Made by a program: the position numbers and the translations under genes. A model generated the notes under the pieces. That model had not been told where the DNA came from and did no database searches. It saw only the letters and a list, made by a program, of their open reading frames with translations. This document shows positions 26,078 through 34,074 of a stretch of 64,000 nt of DNA, one piece after another. Every line of letters starts with the position of its first letter. The stretch's first letter is position 1. The stretch is from NCBI GenBank assembly GCA_965230205.1, contig OZ245996.1, positions 1,674,001 through 1,738,000 of the forward strand, read 5' to 3'. This DNA comes from CANLBN01 sp965230205 (GTDB lineage Bacteria > Pseudomonadota > Gammaproteobacteria > Pseudomonadales > Cellvibrionaceae).

Positions 26078-27111
26078 GCTATTATCGAATGTCTGGCCCG
26101 GATTTGCTGCTTCCTTGGTACAGCACTGAGGAAGAAGATTCTAAATTTAAGAAAATCATTCTTAAATTCTTACTGGCGTTTTTAATTTTCACAGTGATTG
26201 TGTATTTCTATCCCGTGTCAGAAAAAACCCGAGAAGAGAAGGAAACGCTACCGCCAGAATTAGCGCGAGTTATTTTGGAAAAGAAGGAATTGCCAAAGCC
26301 TCCTCCGCCAAAACCTAAACCAAAGCCCAAGCCAAAACCGAAGCCTGAGCCCAAAAAGCCTGAACCTAAAAAGCCCGAGCCGAAGCCTAAGCCAAAACCT
26401 GAGCCTAAAAAGCCGGAACCAAAGCCTAAGCCCAAAAAGCCAGAGCCTAAACCCATTAAAGCTCCATCTAAACCAAAGGTAACTCAGCAGCAGCGGGTTA
26501 ATGAGGCAAAAAAACAGGCGAATAGAGAAATTACTCAATTCCAAGATGCGCTGGCTGATATGCGTAACTTAAATGTTGATACAGCTGCGAATAATAATGT
26601 TGCTCGTGGTGCTTCTCAGGCAAAAAAACTAGATCGTTCGGTAATTACGAATCAGTCGAAAAGAAGCAGTGGTGGTATCAATACTGCTAAGTTAAGCCGT
26701 GATACCGGTGGCCGAGCACTGTCTGGCCGAGAAACAACTCAGGTGAGTAGCACACTTGCGGATAAGAAACGTGCCGCAGATGCGAGAAAAACCGCAACAA
26801 CAAGTGATGGGCGTCGATTGGTTTCCCGCAGTGAAGAGTCTATTAGAAAGATGATGGACAGAAATAAAGCGGCAATTGATACGACATACCAGCGTGCACT
26901 AAGGAAAAACCCAGCCCTCGAAGGGCGATTTGTTATTAAGCTAGTCATCGAGCCTAGTGGTCAAGTGTCCTCTGCTACCGTCGTGAGTAGTGAGCTTAAT
27001 GACCCTGCATTGGAGAAAAAATTGCTGGCTCGAGTGCGCTTTATTAATTTTGGTGTTGCTAAAGTATCGCGAACCACAATTAACTATACTTTCGATTTCT
27101 TTCCCCAATAA
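26074..27111 (+). CDS. TonB-like protein with AgmX/PglI C-terminal domain
   Basis: The 345-residue product starts with TTG at 26074, overlapping the previous stop by 4 bp; ATG at 26089 is the alternative. It has a single membrane anchor (about 29-47), then a long Pro-Lys/Glu arm (about 74-135). A low-complexity linker follows, and then a C-terminal domain of about 95 residues (from SEESIRKMMDRNKAAIDTTY to NYTFDFFPQ) that matches the AgmX/PglI C-terminal family, a TonB-C relative. The motif GRFVIKLVIEPSGQVSSATV is diagnostic. The layout is that of a protein moved by the proton channel to transmit force across the periplasm. A terminator follows the stop. Confidence 0.9.
   Translation: MSYYRMSGPDLLLPWYSTEEEDSKFKKIILKFLLAFLIFTVIVYFYPVSEKTREEKETLPPELARVILEKKELPKPPPPKPKPKPKPKPKPEPKKPEPKKPEPKPKPKPEPKKPEPKPKPKKPEPKPIKAPSKPKVTQQQRVNEAKKQANREITQFQDALADMRNLNVDTAANNNVARGASQAKKLDRSVITNQSKRSSGGINTAKLSRDTGGRALSGRETTQVSSTLADKKRAADARKTATTSDGRRLVSRSEESIRKMMDRNKAAIDTTYQRALRKNPALEGRFVIKLVIEPSGQVSSATVVSSELNDPALEKKLLARVRFINFGVAKVSRTTINYTFDFFPQ
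26293..26478 (+). repeat. Degenerate tandem repeat encoding the Pro-Lys arm
   Basis: About 185 bp of degenerate hexamers (AARCCN variants) encode the repeated KP, EP and KKPEP dipeptides of the AgmX-type protein. Synonymous codon variation shows that selection acts on the protein, not on the DNA repeat. The antisense strand shows a false Gly-Phe-rich open frame here. Confidence 0.8.
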
Positions 27112-27148
27112 ATAATCAAGGTGTGTTCGGCACCTTGATTATTGTCTT
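27111..27148 (+). terminator. Rho-independent terminator of the motor operon
   Basis: AATAATCAAGGTG at 27111-27123 pairs perfectly with CACCTTGATTATT at 27131-27143 around a 7-base loop, and the stem is followed by GTCTTTT. It begins right at the stop codon of the AgmX-type gene and ends the operon that starts at 17846. Confidence 0.85.
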
Positions 27149-27755
27149 TTCTGATATTTTTTGTGAATTTTTTCAATTAAAACATCCCCTTATTCTTTTA
27201 AATTCTCTGCCATTTTTGTAGATAAGTTACTTTTGAGTAATAATTTTAAAAATAAGTTGAGCTTATGTTGTAACCGGTTACCCTGTTGTTTTTTCTATGC
27301 TTGCTAATCTGAATCAAATCGTTGAATGTTAAGTTTAGATTTTTGCCTGCTGGAGAATAAAAATGATTGTTTTTTTCTTAATAAATTATATTTTTGAATC
27401 TTAAAAAATAATTAGTGATAAAATTTTCATATAAGTTAATCTAATGATTTAAGTAGCTAATTTTATATTTTCATTTTTTAAGTAATGGAAGGCATGTTTT
27501 TTTCTTGGATGCAAGGACGAATTATAACTGGTTCTATTTCATGATTTTCTGCCCATTTATGATGCGCTACCTCAATGCATGTGAATAGTATTAGTTGTTG
27601 TAAAGCTATTGTGTTTGGAGAAGTTGTTGGTTTTTTGAAAAATAAAAAAATTAAATTTCAATTCTGATCTTTTCTTATCTTTAGTTGGAAGCTAAAAATT
27701 TAAAGCAATTAATAATATTCATTATGTAAATACTATAAAAATATACGATGAGGTA
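27149..27755. other. AT-rich regulatory region upstream of dctP
   Basis: These 607 bp are very AT-rich and hold no convincing gene. The only clear signal is the GTAACCGGTTAC palindrome (separate entry). The promoter of the TRAP operon must lie in this stretch. Confidence 0.6.
27270..27281. promoter_or_regulatory. GTAACCGGTTAC palindrome, LacI-type operator candidate
   Basis: A perfect 12-bp palindrome with a central CCGG stands out from the AT-rich background, about 480 bp before the dctP start. LacI-family regulators commonly bind palindromes with a central CG step, including TGTAACCGGTTACA-like sites for sugar or sugar-acid genes. No LacI or GntR gene is in the window. The site is seen; the binding protein is inference. 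Confidence 0.45.
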
Positions 27756-27761
27756 GTGATA

Positions 27762-28766
27762 ATGAATATTAAGAAAAAGATTGTTAAGTCAGTCTGTTTT
27801 GCTGCGGGCCTATTTTTTTCTGTTAATGGGTTTTCTGCTAACTGGAATATCGCAGTAGGTGATGGTGGTGGGAGTGCCCAAGAAGCGTTGGGTCTTAAAT
27901 TCTCAGAGCTGTTATCAAAAAAAACCGATGGAAAATTTAAAGGTAAGTTATTTTTAAATGGTCAACTTGGCTCTGAGCAAGCAACGGTAAATGATGTCGC
28001 GTTAGACACTCTGCCAATGTCAATTATTGCAAGTAATAATCTATCTCCTTTTTCTCCTCAGTTGGGTATCCTCTCTTTACCTTATATTTTCGAAAATCTC
28101 GATCAAGCTCAGAAAACAGTTGAAGGTCCAATAGGTGAAGGGCTTATTAAAACAACGATTAAAAATGCCAATGTTCGTATTCTTGCATGGACCTACTCCG
28201 GCTTTCGTGTATTAACTAATGATAAACGGCCTGTGAAAAAATTGTCCGATTTGGATGGGTTGGTTGTGAGAGTACCTAAGAATGAAATCATGATCGATAC
28301 TTATAAATCATGGGGTATTAATCCAACACCTATGGCATGGTCAGAAGTATTTACTGCATTGCAACAAGGTGTTGTGCATGGACAAGATACACCTTATACA
28401 ACAATTTACGCGATGAAGTTTGGCGAAGTACAAAAATATTTGACAGACCTTCATTACCTGTTTCTTTTAGAGCCTTTAATTGTGTCTGAAAGCTTATTTC
28501 AAAAGCAGTCCCCTGACGTTCAAAAAGCCATGTTGGAAGCAGGCAAAGAAGCGACAGCCTACAGCCTATCTTGGTTGAAAGAAAAAGAAGCCACCATTAA
28601 GAAGGATCTTGTTGAAGTTTATAATATGCAGCTAAATTCTCTAGAAGATGAAGATCAATGGGCGAAGAAGGCACAAGAAGCAGTATGGCCTAAATTCTAT
28701 AAGCAGGTCGGCGGTAAAGAAAAAGTAAATGAATTATTGCGTTCTCTAGGGCGTGACGAGATTTAA
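27762..28766 (+). CDS. dctP: TRAP transporter solute-binding protein DctP
   Basis: This is the periplasmic substrate receptor of a tripartite ATP-independent transporter. The ATG at 27762 has AGGT seven bases upstream; GTG at 27756 is the alternative. The 334-residue product has a Sec signal (FAAGLFFSVNGFSA). Its DctP marks are FSELLSKKTDGKFKGKLFLNGQLGSEQ, LSLPYIFENLDQAQ, SGFRVLTNDKRPVKKLSDLDG, and MAWSEVFTALQQGVVHGQDTP with the binding-site Arg in VVRVP. The ligand is a carboxylate in nearly all DctP proteins; the specific acid cannot be read from sequence. A terminator-like hairpin separates it from dctQ. Confidence 0.93.
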   Translation: MNIKKKIVKSVCFAAGLFFSVNGFSANWNIAVGDGGGSAQEALGLKFSELLSKKTDGKFKGKLFLNGQLGSEQATVNDVALDTLPMSIIASNNLSPFSPQLGILSLPYIFENLDQAQKTVEGPIGEGLIKTTIKNANVRILAWTYSGFRVLTNDKRPVKKLSDLDGLVVRVPKNEIMIDTYKSWGINPTPMAWSEVFTALQQGVVHGQDTPYTTIYAMKFGEVQKYLTDLHYLFLLEPLIVSESLFQKQSPDVQKAMLEAGKEATAYSLSWLKEKEATIKKDLVEVYNMQLNSLEDEDQWAKKAQEAVWPKFYKQVGGKEKVNELLRSLGRDEI

Positions 28767-28788
28767 TATTTTCTTTTCAAGAAGTAAA

Positions 28789-28830
28789 GCTCAATAGCAA
28801 TGAAGCTTTTATTGCTGTTGAGCCTTTTTA
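28789..28830 (+). terminator. Terminator-like hairpin between dctP and dctQ
   Basis: GCTCAATAGCAAT at 28789-28801 pairs with ATTGCTGTTGAGC at 28811-28823 (one T-G wobble) around a 9-base loop, then CTTTTT. A partial terminator here would make more receptor than membrane subunits, a common arrangement in binding-protein transporters. Confidence 0.75.
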
Positions 28831-28902
28831 TTATCGTTGCTTGCACTGCTTAATCCCCTGTTTGATGTATGCATATTTTCTGAGGTATAGGATGTCATTG
28901 TT

Positions 28903-29439
28903 ATGGGCATTATTAAGAAGGTCTTTGACAATATAGAAAGCTATATTTGTCAGCTATTGTTAGTCATTTTTGTTTCTCTCCTTTTTGCACAAATAGTATC
29001 GAGACAATTATTTGGTTATTCCATTGCCTGGACTGAAGAGTTATCAGTTTATCTTTTTGTCTGGTTCGTTTTTTTTGGTGCAAGCTATGCTGCTAGGATT
29101 TCAGCTCATAATAGGGTGACTTTCCAGTATAAGTTTATGCCAAAGTTTCTCACAGCCTTTTTCGAGCTGTCTTCTGATTTGATCTGGATCGCATTCAATA
29201 TTTACTTTATTTATTTAAGCTACGACTTTGTTTTTAACAAAATGAATTTGTTTTGGAAGTCCCAGACGTTGGGTATTCCAATGAAGTATATTTATATGAT
29301 ACTACCGATTGCATTTACGATGATGACAATACGTATTGTTCAAGTGAACTATTTGAAATATGTAAAAGGGGTTGATATTCGTGATCCTGATGCTCAGGGG
29401 CTCGAAGAGTTAAGCCATATAAATGACCCTAAACATTAG
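28903..29439 (+). CDS. dctQ: TRAP transporter small membrane subunit DctQ
   Basis: The 178-residue protein has four membrane segments: about 14-34, 45-65, 83-105 and 128-148. It contains the DctQ phrase SIAWTEELSVYLFVWFVFFGASYAAR. It forms the transport unit with DctM. It starts 72 bp beyond the intergenic hairpin, and dctM starts 27 bp downstream. The C-terminal tail is hydrophilic. Confidence 0.92.
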   Translation: MGIIKKVFDNIESYICQLLLVIFVSLLFAQIVSRQLFGYSIAWTEELSVYLFVWFVFFGASYAARISAHNRVTFQYKFMPKFLTAFFELSSDLIWIAFNIYFIYLSYDFVFNKMNLFWKSQTLGIPMKYIYMILPIAFTMMTIRIVQVNYLKYVKGVDIRDPDAQGLEELSHINDPKH

Positions 29440-29466
29440 AAAATAGTTTAATTTGAGTATGACATT

Positions 29467-30810
29467 ATGAGTGAAGCATCTATAGTTTTAATTCTTTTTG
29501 GTATTTTTTTACTGCTGCTATTTATGGGCGCCCCTGTCACTGTTTCCCTGGGTGTCTCTGCATTAGCTTCTTTTATTTATCTTGATCAGAATCCAATTAA
29601 ACTTGTTCAGCTGGCTTTTGAATCGGTAGGTTCCTTTCCTTTAATGGCTTTGCCAGCATTCATTCTGGCGGGTTCATTAATGGAAGCGGCTGGTATATCC
29701 AGGCGGCTGGTTAAGCTCGCAGAAAGCTTTGCTGGCCCGGTTACTGGCGGCATTTCAGCGGCGACTGTACTCGCCTGTATGTTTTTTGGTGCTATATCTG
29801 GCTCTGGTCCAGCAACAACAGCTGCTGTTGGTATGATGATGATCCCTGCGATGGTTCGGCGTGGTTATGATAAAGGTTACGCCTCTGCTGTAACGGCATC
29901 GTCAGGTGGTTTGGGAATCGTTATTCCGCCATCAATTCCAATGGTTATCTTTGGTATTTCTGCATTGGGCATGACGGTTCCTCCAGAAGCAATTGAGCGG
30001 CACGGAGAATTTGCGAGTGTTTCTATCACTAAATTATTTGTCGCTGGGTTTTTACCTGGGGTTGTTATTTCGTTTAGCTTGTTATTATTAAATTATATTC
30101 GTTGCAAACGTAATGGCTATCAAGGTACTGAAGAAGGTTGGTCGTTGACACAAATATCAGGGGCTTTTAAGTCTGGTGCATGGTCGATACTTGCGCCTCT
30201 GGTTATTTTGGGCGGTATCTATTCTGGTTTTTTCACGCCAACTGAATCGGCCATTGTCGCTATTTTTTATACCTTAGTGATTGGCATCTTTGTTCATAAA
30301 GAGCTTAAATGGAAAGAATTTGCACACTCTCTAGAAACTACGACCTGGTTGTCTGGTCGAGTACTGCTTATTTTGTTTACGGCGACAGCATTTGGACGGT
30401 TATTGGTAGAGAACTCCATTCCGTCACTGGCTGCAGAATGGATGTTGAGTTTGACGGAAAATATATATTTATTATGGCTGTTAATTATCGCTTTTCTATT
30501 GGTGGTTGGTATGTTTATGGAAACCCTAGCGGCTATTTTAATTTTGACTCCCGTTTTATTGCCGGTAAGTTATAATTTGGGAATCGATCCAACACACTTT
30601 GGTATTGTGATGGTGTGCAGTTTGTCTATTGGTTTCTCGACACCACCTTTAGGTGAAAATTTATTTGTTGCTTCAGGGATTTCAAAAGTTTCTTTAGAGG
30701 AGGTGACGACGAAAACTTTACCTTTTGCAATCATGTCGGCTATAGCTGTAATAGTAATTGCATATACCCCTCAGATATCTTTATTTCTCCCAGAGTTATT
30801 AGGCTTTTAA
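29467..30810 (+). CDS. dctM: TRAP transporter large permease DctM
   Basis: The 447-residue protein has about twelve hydrophobic segments. Family motifs include FMGAPVTVSLGVSALASF, the ILAGSLMEAAGISRRLV loop, FFGAISGSGPATTAAVGMMMIPAM and VIPPSIPMVIFG, with a repeat of the GxxxPPxG type in FSTPPLGENLFVASGISKV. It couples substrate uptake to a sodium or proton gradient. It is the last gene of the operon, followed by 132 bp before the convergent tatC. Confidence 0.95.
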   Translation: MSEASIVLILFGIFLLLLFMGAPVTVSLGVSALASFIYLDQNPIKLVQLAFESVGSFPLMALPAFILAGSLMEAAGISRRLVKLAESFAGPVTGGISAATVLACMFFGAISGSGPATTAAVGMMMIPAMVRRGYDKGYASAVTASSGGLGIVIPPSIPMVIFGISALGMTVPPEAIERHGEFASVSITKLFVAGFLPGVVISFSLLLLNYIRCKRNGYQGTEEGWSLTQISGAFKSGAWSILAPLVILGGIYSGFFTPTESAIVAIFYTLVIGIFVHKELKWKEFAHSLETTTWLSGRVLLILFTATAFGRLLVENSIPSLAAEWMLSLTENIYLLWLLIIAFLLVVGMFMETLAAILILTPVLLPVSYNLGIDPTHFGIVMVCSLSIGFSTPPLGENLFVASGISKVSLEEVTTKTLPFAIMSAIAVIVIAYTPQISLFLPELLGF

Positions 30811-30942
30811 CATGTAGTCGAATAGCTTTTTCAACGGGAATTAATTTGACTGAACTTCAAAACGGTATGGGTAGGAAGGCAGCAGAAGAAGCGTAGTACT
30901 TAATGAGAGAATGTTGATAATAAGAAGTGAATCATATTCCCA

Positions 30943-31710
30943 TTATTCTTGTTCTATTTCTTGCTCTTCTGCTTCTGAACGCTCTTTATCCTTCATTAAG
31001 CGTTTGCCAATAAGAATACCGCATTCATAAAGTAGCCACATCGGCAGGGCGAGTAATACCTGGGATATTACATCCGGAGGCGTGAGTAACATGCCGAGCA
31101 CAAAACAGCCAACAATAACATAGGCACGTTTATTCGCTAATGATTCCGGATCTACGGCGCCCGACCGAATCAATAAAATAATCGCAACAGGGATTTCAAA
31201 GACAACACCAAATGCCAGAAAGAGTTTTAAGACAAAGTCCAAATAACTGGAAATGTCTGTCATCACCGTTACCCCTTCAGGAGCAATGGACGTGAAAAAC
31301 CCAAAGACTAATGGAAATACAATAAAGTAAGCGAATGAAATTCCCACATAAAACAATAAGACACTGGAGGCAATAAGAGGAACAATTAATGATTTTTCAT
31401 TATCGTAAAGCCCAGGCGCCAAAAATGACCAGATTTGATAAAGTAAAAAGGGAAGTGCCGCTACAAATGCAACAAAAAAAGTTAATTTAAAGGGCGTCAA
31501 AAAAGGAGTAGCCACTTCAGTGGCAATCATTGAGGCTCCTTCAGGTAACAACGCTAACAAAGGATCCGCAATAAAAACGTAAATATCATTGGCAAAAGGA
31601 AGCATACCTAGAAAAACAACAGCGACAGCCATTAAGCAATACAGTAAGCGATTGCGTAATTCAATTAGATGTTCAACAAGTGGGGAGACTTTTTTTGCTA
31701 AATCTGTCAT
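30943..31710 (-). CDS. tatC: Twin-arginine translocase subunit TatC
   Basis: TatC recognises the twin-arginine signal peptide in the inner membrane. The 255-residue product has six membrane segments and the family N-terminus PLVEHLIELRNRLLYC, then FLTPFKLTFFVAFVAALPFLLYQIWSF and FAYFIVFPLVFGFF. The C-terminal tail is acidic. It lies last in a tatA-tatB-tatC operon, 18 bp after tatB. Confidence 0.97.
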   Translation of the reverse strand: MTDLAKKVSPLVEHLIELRNRLLYCLMAVAVVFLGMLPFANDIYVFIADPLLALLPEGASMIATEVATPFLTPFKLTFFVAFVAALPFLLYQIWSFLAPGLYDNEKSLIVPLIASSVLLFYVGISFAYFIVFPLVFGFFTSIAPEGVTVMTDISSYLDFVLKLFLAFGVVFEIPVAIILLIRSGAVDPESLANKRAYVIVGCFVLGMLLTPPDVISQVLLALPMWLLYECGILIGKRLMKDKERSEAEEQEIEQE

Positions 31711-31728
31711 GGAGGAGACTTATAAAGA

Positions 31729-32121
31729 TTAATCTGTTTTATTATGAATAGTTGGCGAGCCGTCGTCTGATTCTGTAGCAGGTGTTTCGTTTGCTAATGC
31801 TTCAGTTTTTTGTGCTTTTTTTTCTGTATTTTCGTCATCCATCCAGGAAGTCGTCTTGTTGACCGACCCCTCAATATCATCGCCTATTTCGGCCATGTCT
31901 TGCTTCATTTTTTCTAGGTTGGCCATCACAGTTTCGTTGTGCAGCTGACGTCTAATATCTTCGGCGCCGATCTGCTTCTCAAATTCTTCCCGAGCACTAT
32001 TGAAGGTGCGTTTTATCCGACCTAGTGTCAGAGCAACGCCTCTTACTGCCTCGGGCATGCGTTCTGGCCCAACGACTAAAAGGGCCACAACCGCAATAAT
32101 TAGAATCTCAAAAAGGCCCAT
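31729..32121 (-). CDS. tatB: Sec-independent translocase protein TatB
   Basis: The 130-residue protein has an N-terminal membrane helix (GLFEILIIAVVALLVVGPERMPEAVRG) and an amphipathic helix with FNSAREEFEKQIGAEDIRRQL. The length and GPERMP turn separate it from TatA. It forms the receptor complex with TatC. It sits 6 bp after tatA. Confidence 0.95.
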   Translation of the reverse strand: MGLFEILIIAVVALLVVGPERMPEAVRGVALTLGRIKRTFNSAREEFEKQIGAEDIRRQLHNETVMANLEKMKQDMAEIGDDIEGSVNKTTSWMDDENTEKKAQKTEALANETPATESDDGSPTIHNKTD

Positions 32122-32127
32122 TAAATT

Positions 32128-32337
32128 TTAATTGTTACTCGTGTCTTTTTCTTTTTGTTCAACTGATTCAGTTGTCGTGTCTTTCTGCTTTTCATCTTCA
32201 TTCAGTGCTTTTTTAAAACCTTTTAAAGCGCCGCCTAAATCTGTGCCCATGCCACGTAATTTTTTTGTGCCAAATAATAATACGACAATAACGAGTATGA
32301 CCAATAACGGTCCGATACCAATACCACCAATACCCAT
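32128..32337 (-). CDS. tatA: Sec-independent translocase protein TatA
   Basis: The 69-residue protein has a short membrane helix followed by the FGTKKLRGMGTDLGGALKGFKKA amphipathic helix that defines TatA. The N-terminus is Gly- and Ile-rich (MGIGGIGIGPLLVILVIVVL) and differs slightly from the usual M-G-x-x-S-I-W-Q-L start. AGGAGA lies seven bases before the ATG. It polymerises to form the translocation pore. Confidence 0.95.
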   Translation of the reverse strand: MGIGGIGIGPLLVILVIVVLLFGTKKLRGMGTDLGGALKGFKKALNEDEKQKDTTTESVEQKEKDTSNN

Positions 32338-32380
32338 AAGTATCTCTCCTATATGTTTAATACATGTTTATATTACATGT

Positions 32381-32710
32381 TCAGTTACGGGATGCTTTTT
32401 CCTCTAATCCAGATAGACCTATTCGGCGTCCGAGTTCGTCCAGGACTGCCTGAATATCTGTATCGAGATGAGAGAGCATCACCATGGAATGAAACCACAG
32501 GTCTGCGGTCTCGTAAATCAGGTTATCTTTATCGCCACTGATTTCAGCATCTTTTGCCGCTAACAGTGTTTCTGTGCATTCTTCGCCGACTTTTTCGAGA
32601 ATTTTATTAAGGCCCTTGCTATGAAGCTGGGCAACATATGAGCTGTCAGCTGAACCAGATACCTTACGTTCGGCAAGCATTTTCGTTAACTCTGCCAATA
32701 CGTCATTCAT
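32381..32710 (-). CDS. hisE: Phosphoribosyl-ATP pyrophosphatase HisE
   Basis: The 109-residue enzyme hydrolyses phosphoribosyl-ATP to phosphoribosyl-AMP, the second step of histidine synthesis. Motifs are KILEKVGEECTETLLAAKD and ETADLWFHSMVMLSH, which provide the acidic Mg-binding residues of the MazG/HisE fold. It lies 43 bp before tatA in the same direction, a frequent gammaproteobacterial arrangement. The usual partner hisI is not found upstream in the window. Confidence 0.94.
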   Translation of the reverse strand: MNDVLAELTKMLAERKVSGSADSSYVAQLHSKGLNKILEKVGEECTETLLAAKDAEISGDKDNLIYETADLWFHSMVMLSHLDTDIQAVLDELGRRIGLSGLEEKASRN

Positions 32711-33416
32711 GTTCTACTACCTACTATGATTCTGGCGCAATGATAGCACTATTTTAAAACAGATGACTGCTATCTATCGTTTTATTGTCATTATGAGTTT
32801 TTGCCCAGTCTTAGCAATTACACCATAGTGTTAATCTCTAAGTGCTTATATAGGTCCGTTTCTAACAATTACTAGGGCTGAATCTCGTATTAATCCTATT
32901 ATTATTATTTTTCATGACATTTTTATTATTTTTACTCATATATTAGGTAAATATAATTCAGGATGAAAATAAGTAAGCTTTTTTCATTATTCGCTGGGGA
33001 TTTGAGTCGAATATTACGCCATGAACTATGATGCTTTAGAGTCTATGTCTTCATATAGGGGATAACGCTAACTAGGCTTGTTTTATGTATGTTTTACCAA
33101 TCCTTATACGGTAGGAACTTACCGTTTAACGACAGAATCTCCCTCTTTGTCGATTTCCATAGTGAAATTAATGGAGTTTATATGGCCTCAGTTATTTCAA
33201 GCTTTTCATTGATTGCTCTCCCATGTTAATAATAATTTTAAATAAGATAATGAATACAAGCATCTAGACGTTATCAAAAACAGAAGGGTGTTTTGTCCCG
33301 CATAGACAGTCTGGCTGTGTTGTAGTCACCGTTATAATGCTGGGTTTACCCTAATAAGTACCATCAAATTCTTGTCTGCAAAGGCTTCCAACTGAGGAAT
33401 CTAGGTTTAAATATCC
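32711..33416. other. Gene-free region between hisE and the HExxH pair
   Basis: These 706 bp show no coding region that I can support. They contain the 6-6-6 inverted repeat at 33108-33125 (separate entry), the hisE promoter near the left end and possibly the promoter of the genes at the right. The rest is AT-rich without obvious structure. Confidence 0.55.
33108..33125. promoter_or_regulatory. Inverted repeat ACGGTA-N6-TACCGT
   Basis: ACGGTA at 33108-33113 and TACCGT at 33120-33125 form a perfect 6-6-6 inverted repeat, about 290 bp before the next gene on the + strand. Its size is that of a dimeric repressor site. Nothing else identifies the binding protein, and a chance repeat cannot be excluded. 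Confidence 0.25.
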
Positions 33417-33668
33417 ATGATTAACTCGCGTAAAATTTTTGGTTGGCCTCTATCGGTTGGTTTAATTGTTTATGGTGAGTTGGCGGAGGGAAACTATCGA
33501 TCCAAGGGGTATGCTGTAGGGCAGTTGCCGTTTTATCAGTATGGGCTAGGCTTATTAATAGATACTTATTATCTAGATAGCACTAATACTCATGGTGCAA
33601 AAATGTTGTGGAAAGGATGTGCCACAAATAGTTACCCCTATGGAGGTGCAATGTGGAACTATTATTAG
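33417..33668 (+). CDS. Possible small protein upstream of HExxH gene
   Basis: This frame of 83 codons has an ATG with only a weak AGGT upstream. The product is rich in Gly, Tyr and Leu, with no cleavable signal and no known family. Its last 16 bp overlap the next gene, whose strong ribosome site lies inside it. It may be a real translated leader or a frame without function. Composition is slightly unlike that of the neighbouring genes. Confidence 0.35.
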   Translation: MINSRKIFGWPLSVGLIVYGELAEGNYRSKGYAVGQLPFYQYGLGLLIDTYYLDSTNTHGAKMLWKGCATNSYPYGGAMWNYY

Positions 33669-34048
33669 GAATCTTAATTGAATGGCTTAGCCTGAATGCG
33701 TCGTTAACAATTCAGGAATCCCCCAAGGTCGTTGTCATGAGCTCACAGGCATTAGCAGAAAAATATGGTGCTCCTGTTCATGCCTTGTATGGCCACGAGC
33801 AGGCAACAATTTACCTATCTGATCATGTGGACCTTACTACAATCCAGGGTGCATCTGTACTCCTGCATGAATTGGTACACCACTACCAAAATGTCAGTGG
33901 TGCAATGGATGGTTATAGTTGTGTTCGAGAATCAGAAAAGCTAGCTTACGAAATTCAAAAAGAGTATCTCGTGGCGAACAACGCTGAAGTCATGCCGGAG
34001 TTGGGTGCTTTCAATATTCTAATGCGTAGTCTCTGCCATACAGATTAA
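33653..34048 (+). CDS. HExxH-motif putative metalloprotein (DUF6647-like)
   Basis: The 131-residue product starts with GTG at 33653, with GGAGG five bases upstream. It has a hydrophobic N-terminus (ELLLGILIEWLSLNASL) that may be a signal or anchor. The zinc-protease signature HELVHHYQ lies near residue 80, and a downstream ESEKLAYEIQ could supply the third ligand. This pattern fits DUF6647, a family without known function, though I recall the family only from its motif. The mature protein is small for an active protease. A bidirectional hairpin lies at its stop. Confidence 0.7.
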   Translation: MELLLGILIEWLSLNASLTIQESPKVVVMSSQALAEKYGAPVHALYGHEQATIYLSDHVDLTTIQGASVLLHELVHHYQNVSGAMDGYSCVRESEKLAYEIQKEYLVANNAEVMPELGAFNILMRSLCHTD

Positions 34049-34074
34049 CTCTGTTGGGAGTTAATCTAGGCTTT
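34042..34074. terminator. Bidirectional hairpin between convergent genes
   Basis: AGATTAACTC at 34042-34051 pairs perfectly with GAGTTAATCT at 34058-34067 around a 6-base loop. The hairpin includes the stop codon of the HExxH gene and touches that of gpmI, and would serve transcripts from both sides. The T-run is short (CTTTATT), so efficiency is uncertain. Confidence 0.6.

Noticed and set aside
26208..26544. Gly/Phe- and Leu/Arg-rich open frames on the minus strand
   Set aside because: They are antisense shadows of the Pro-Lys repeat of the AgmX-type gene; repeat structure of the sense strand keeps the antisense frames open.
30811..30942. Possible terminator between dctM and tatC
   Set aside because: No stem of more than a few bases was found by eye in the 132-bp gap.
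33182..33229. 15-codon ORF (MASVISSFSLIALPC) with GGAG upstream
   Set aside because: Too short to separate from chance, with no conserved context; kept only as a note.
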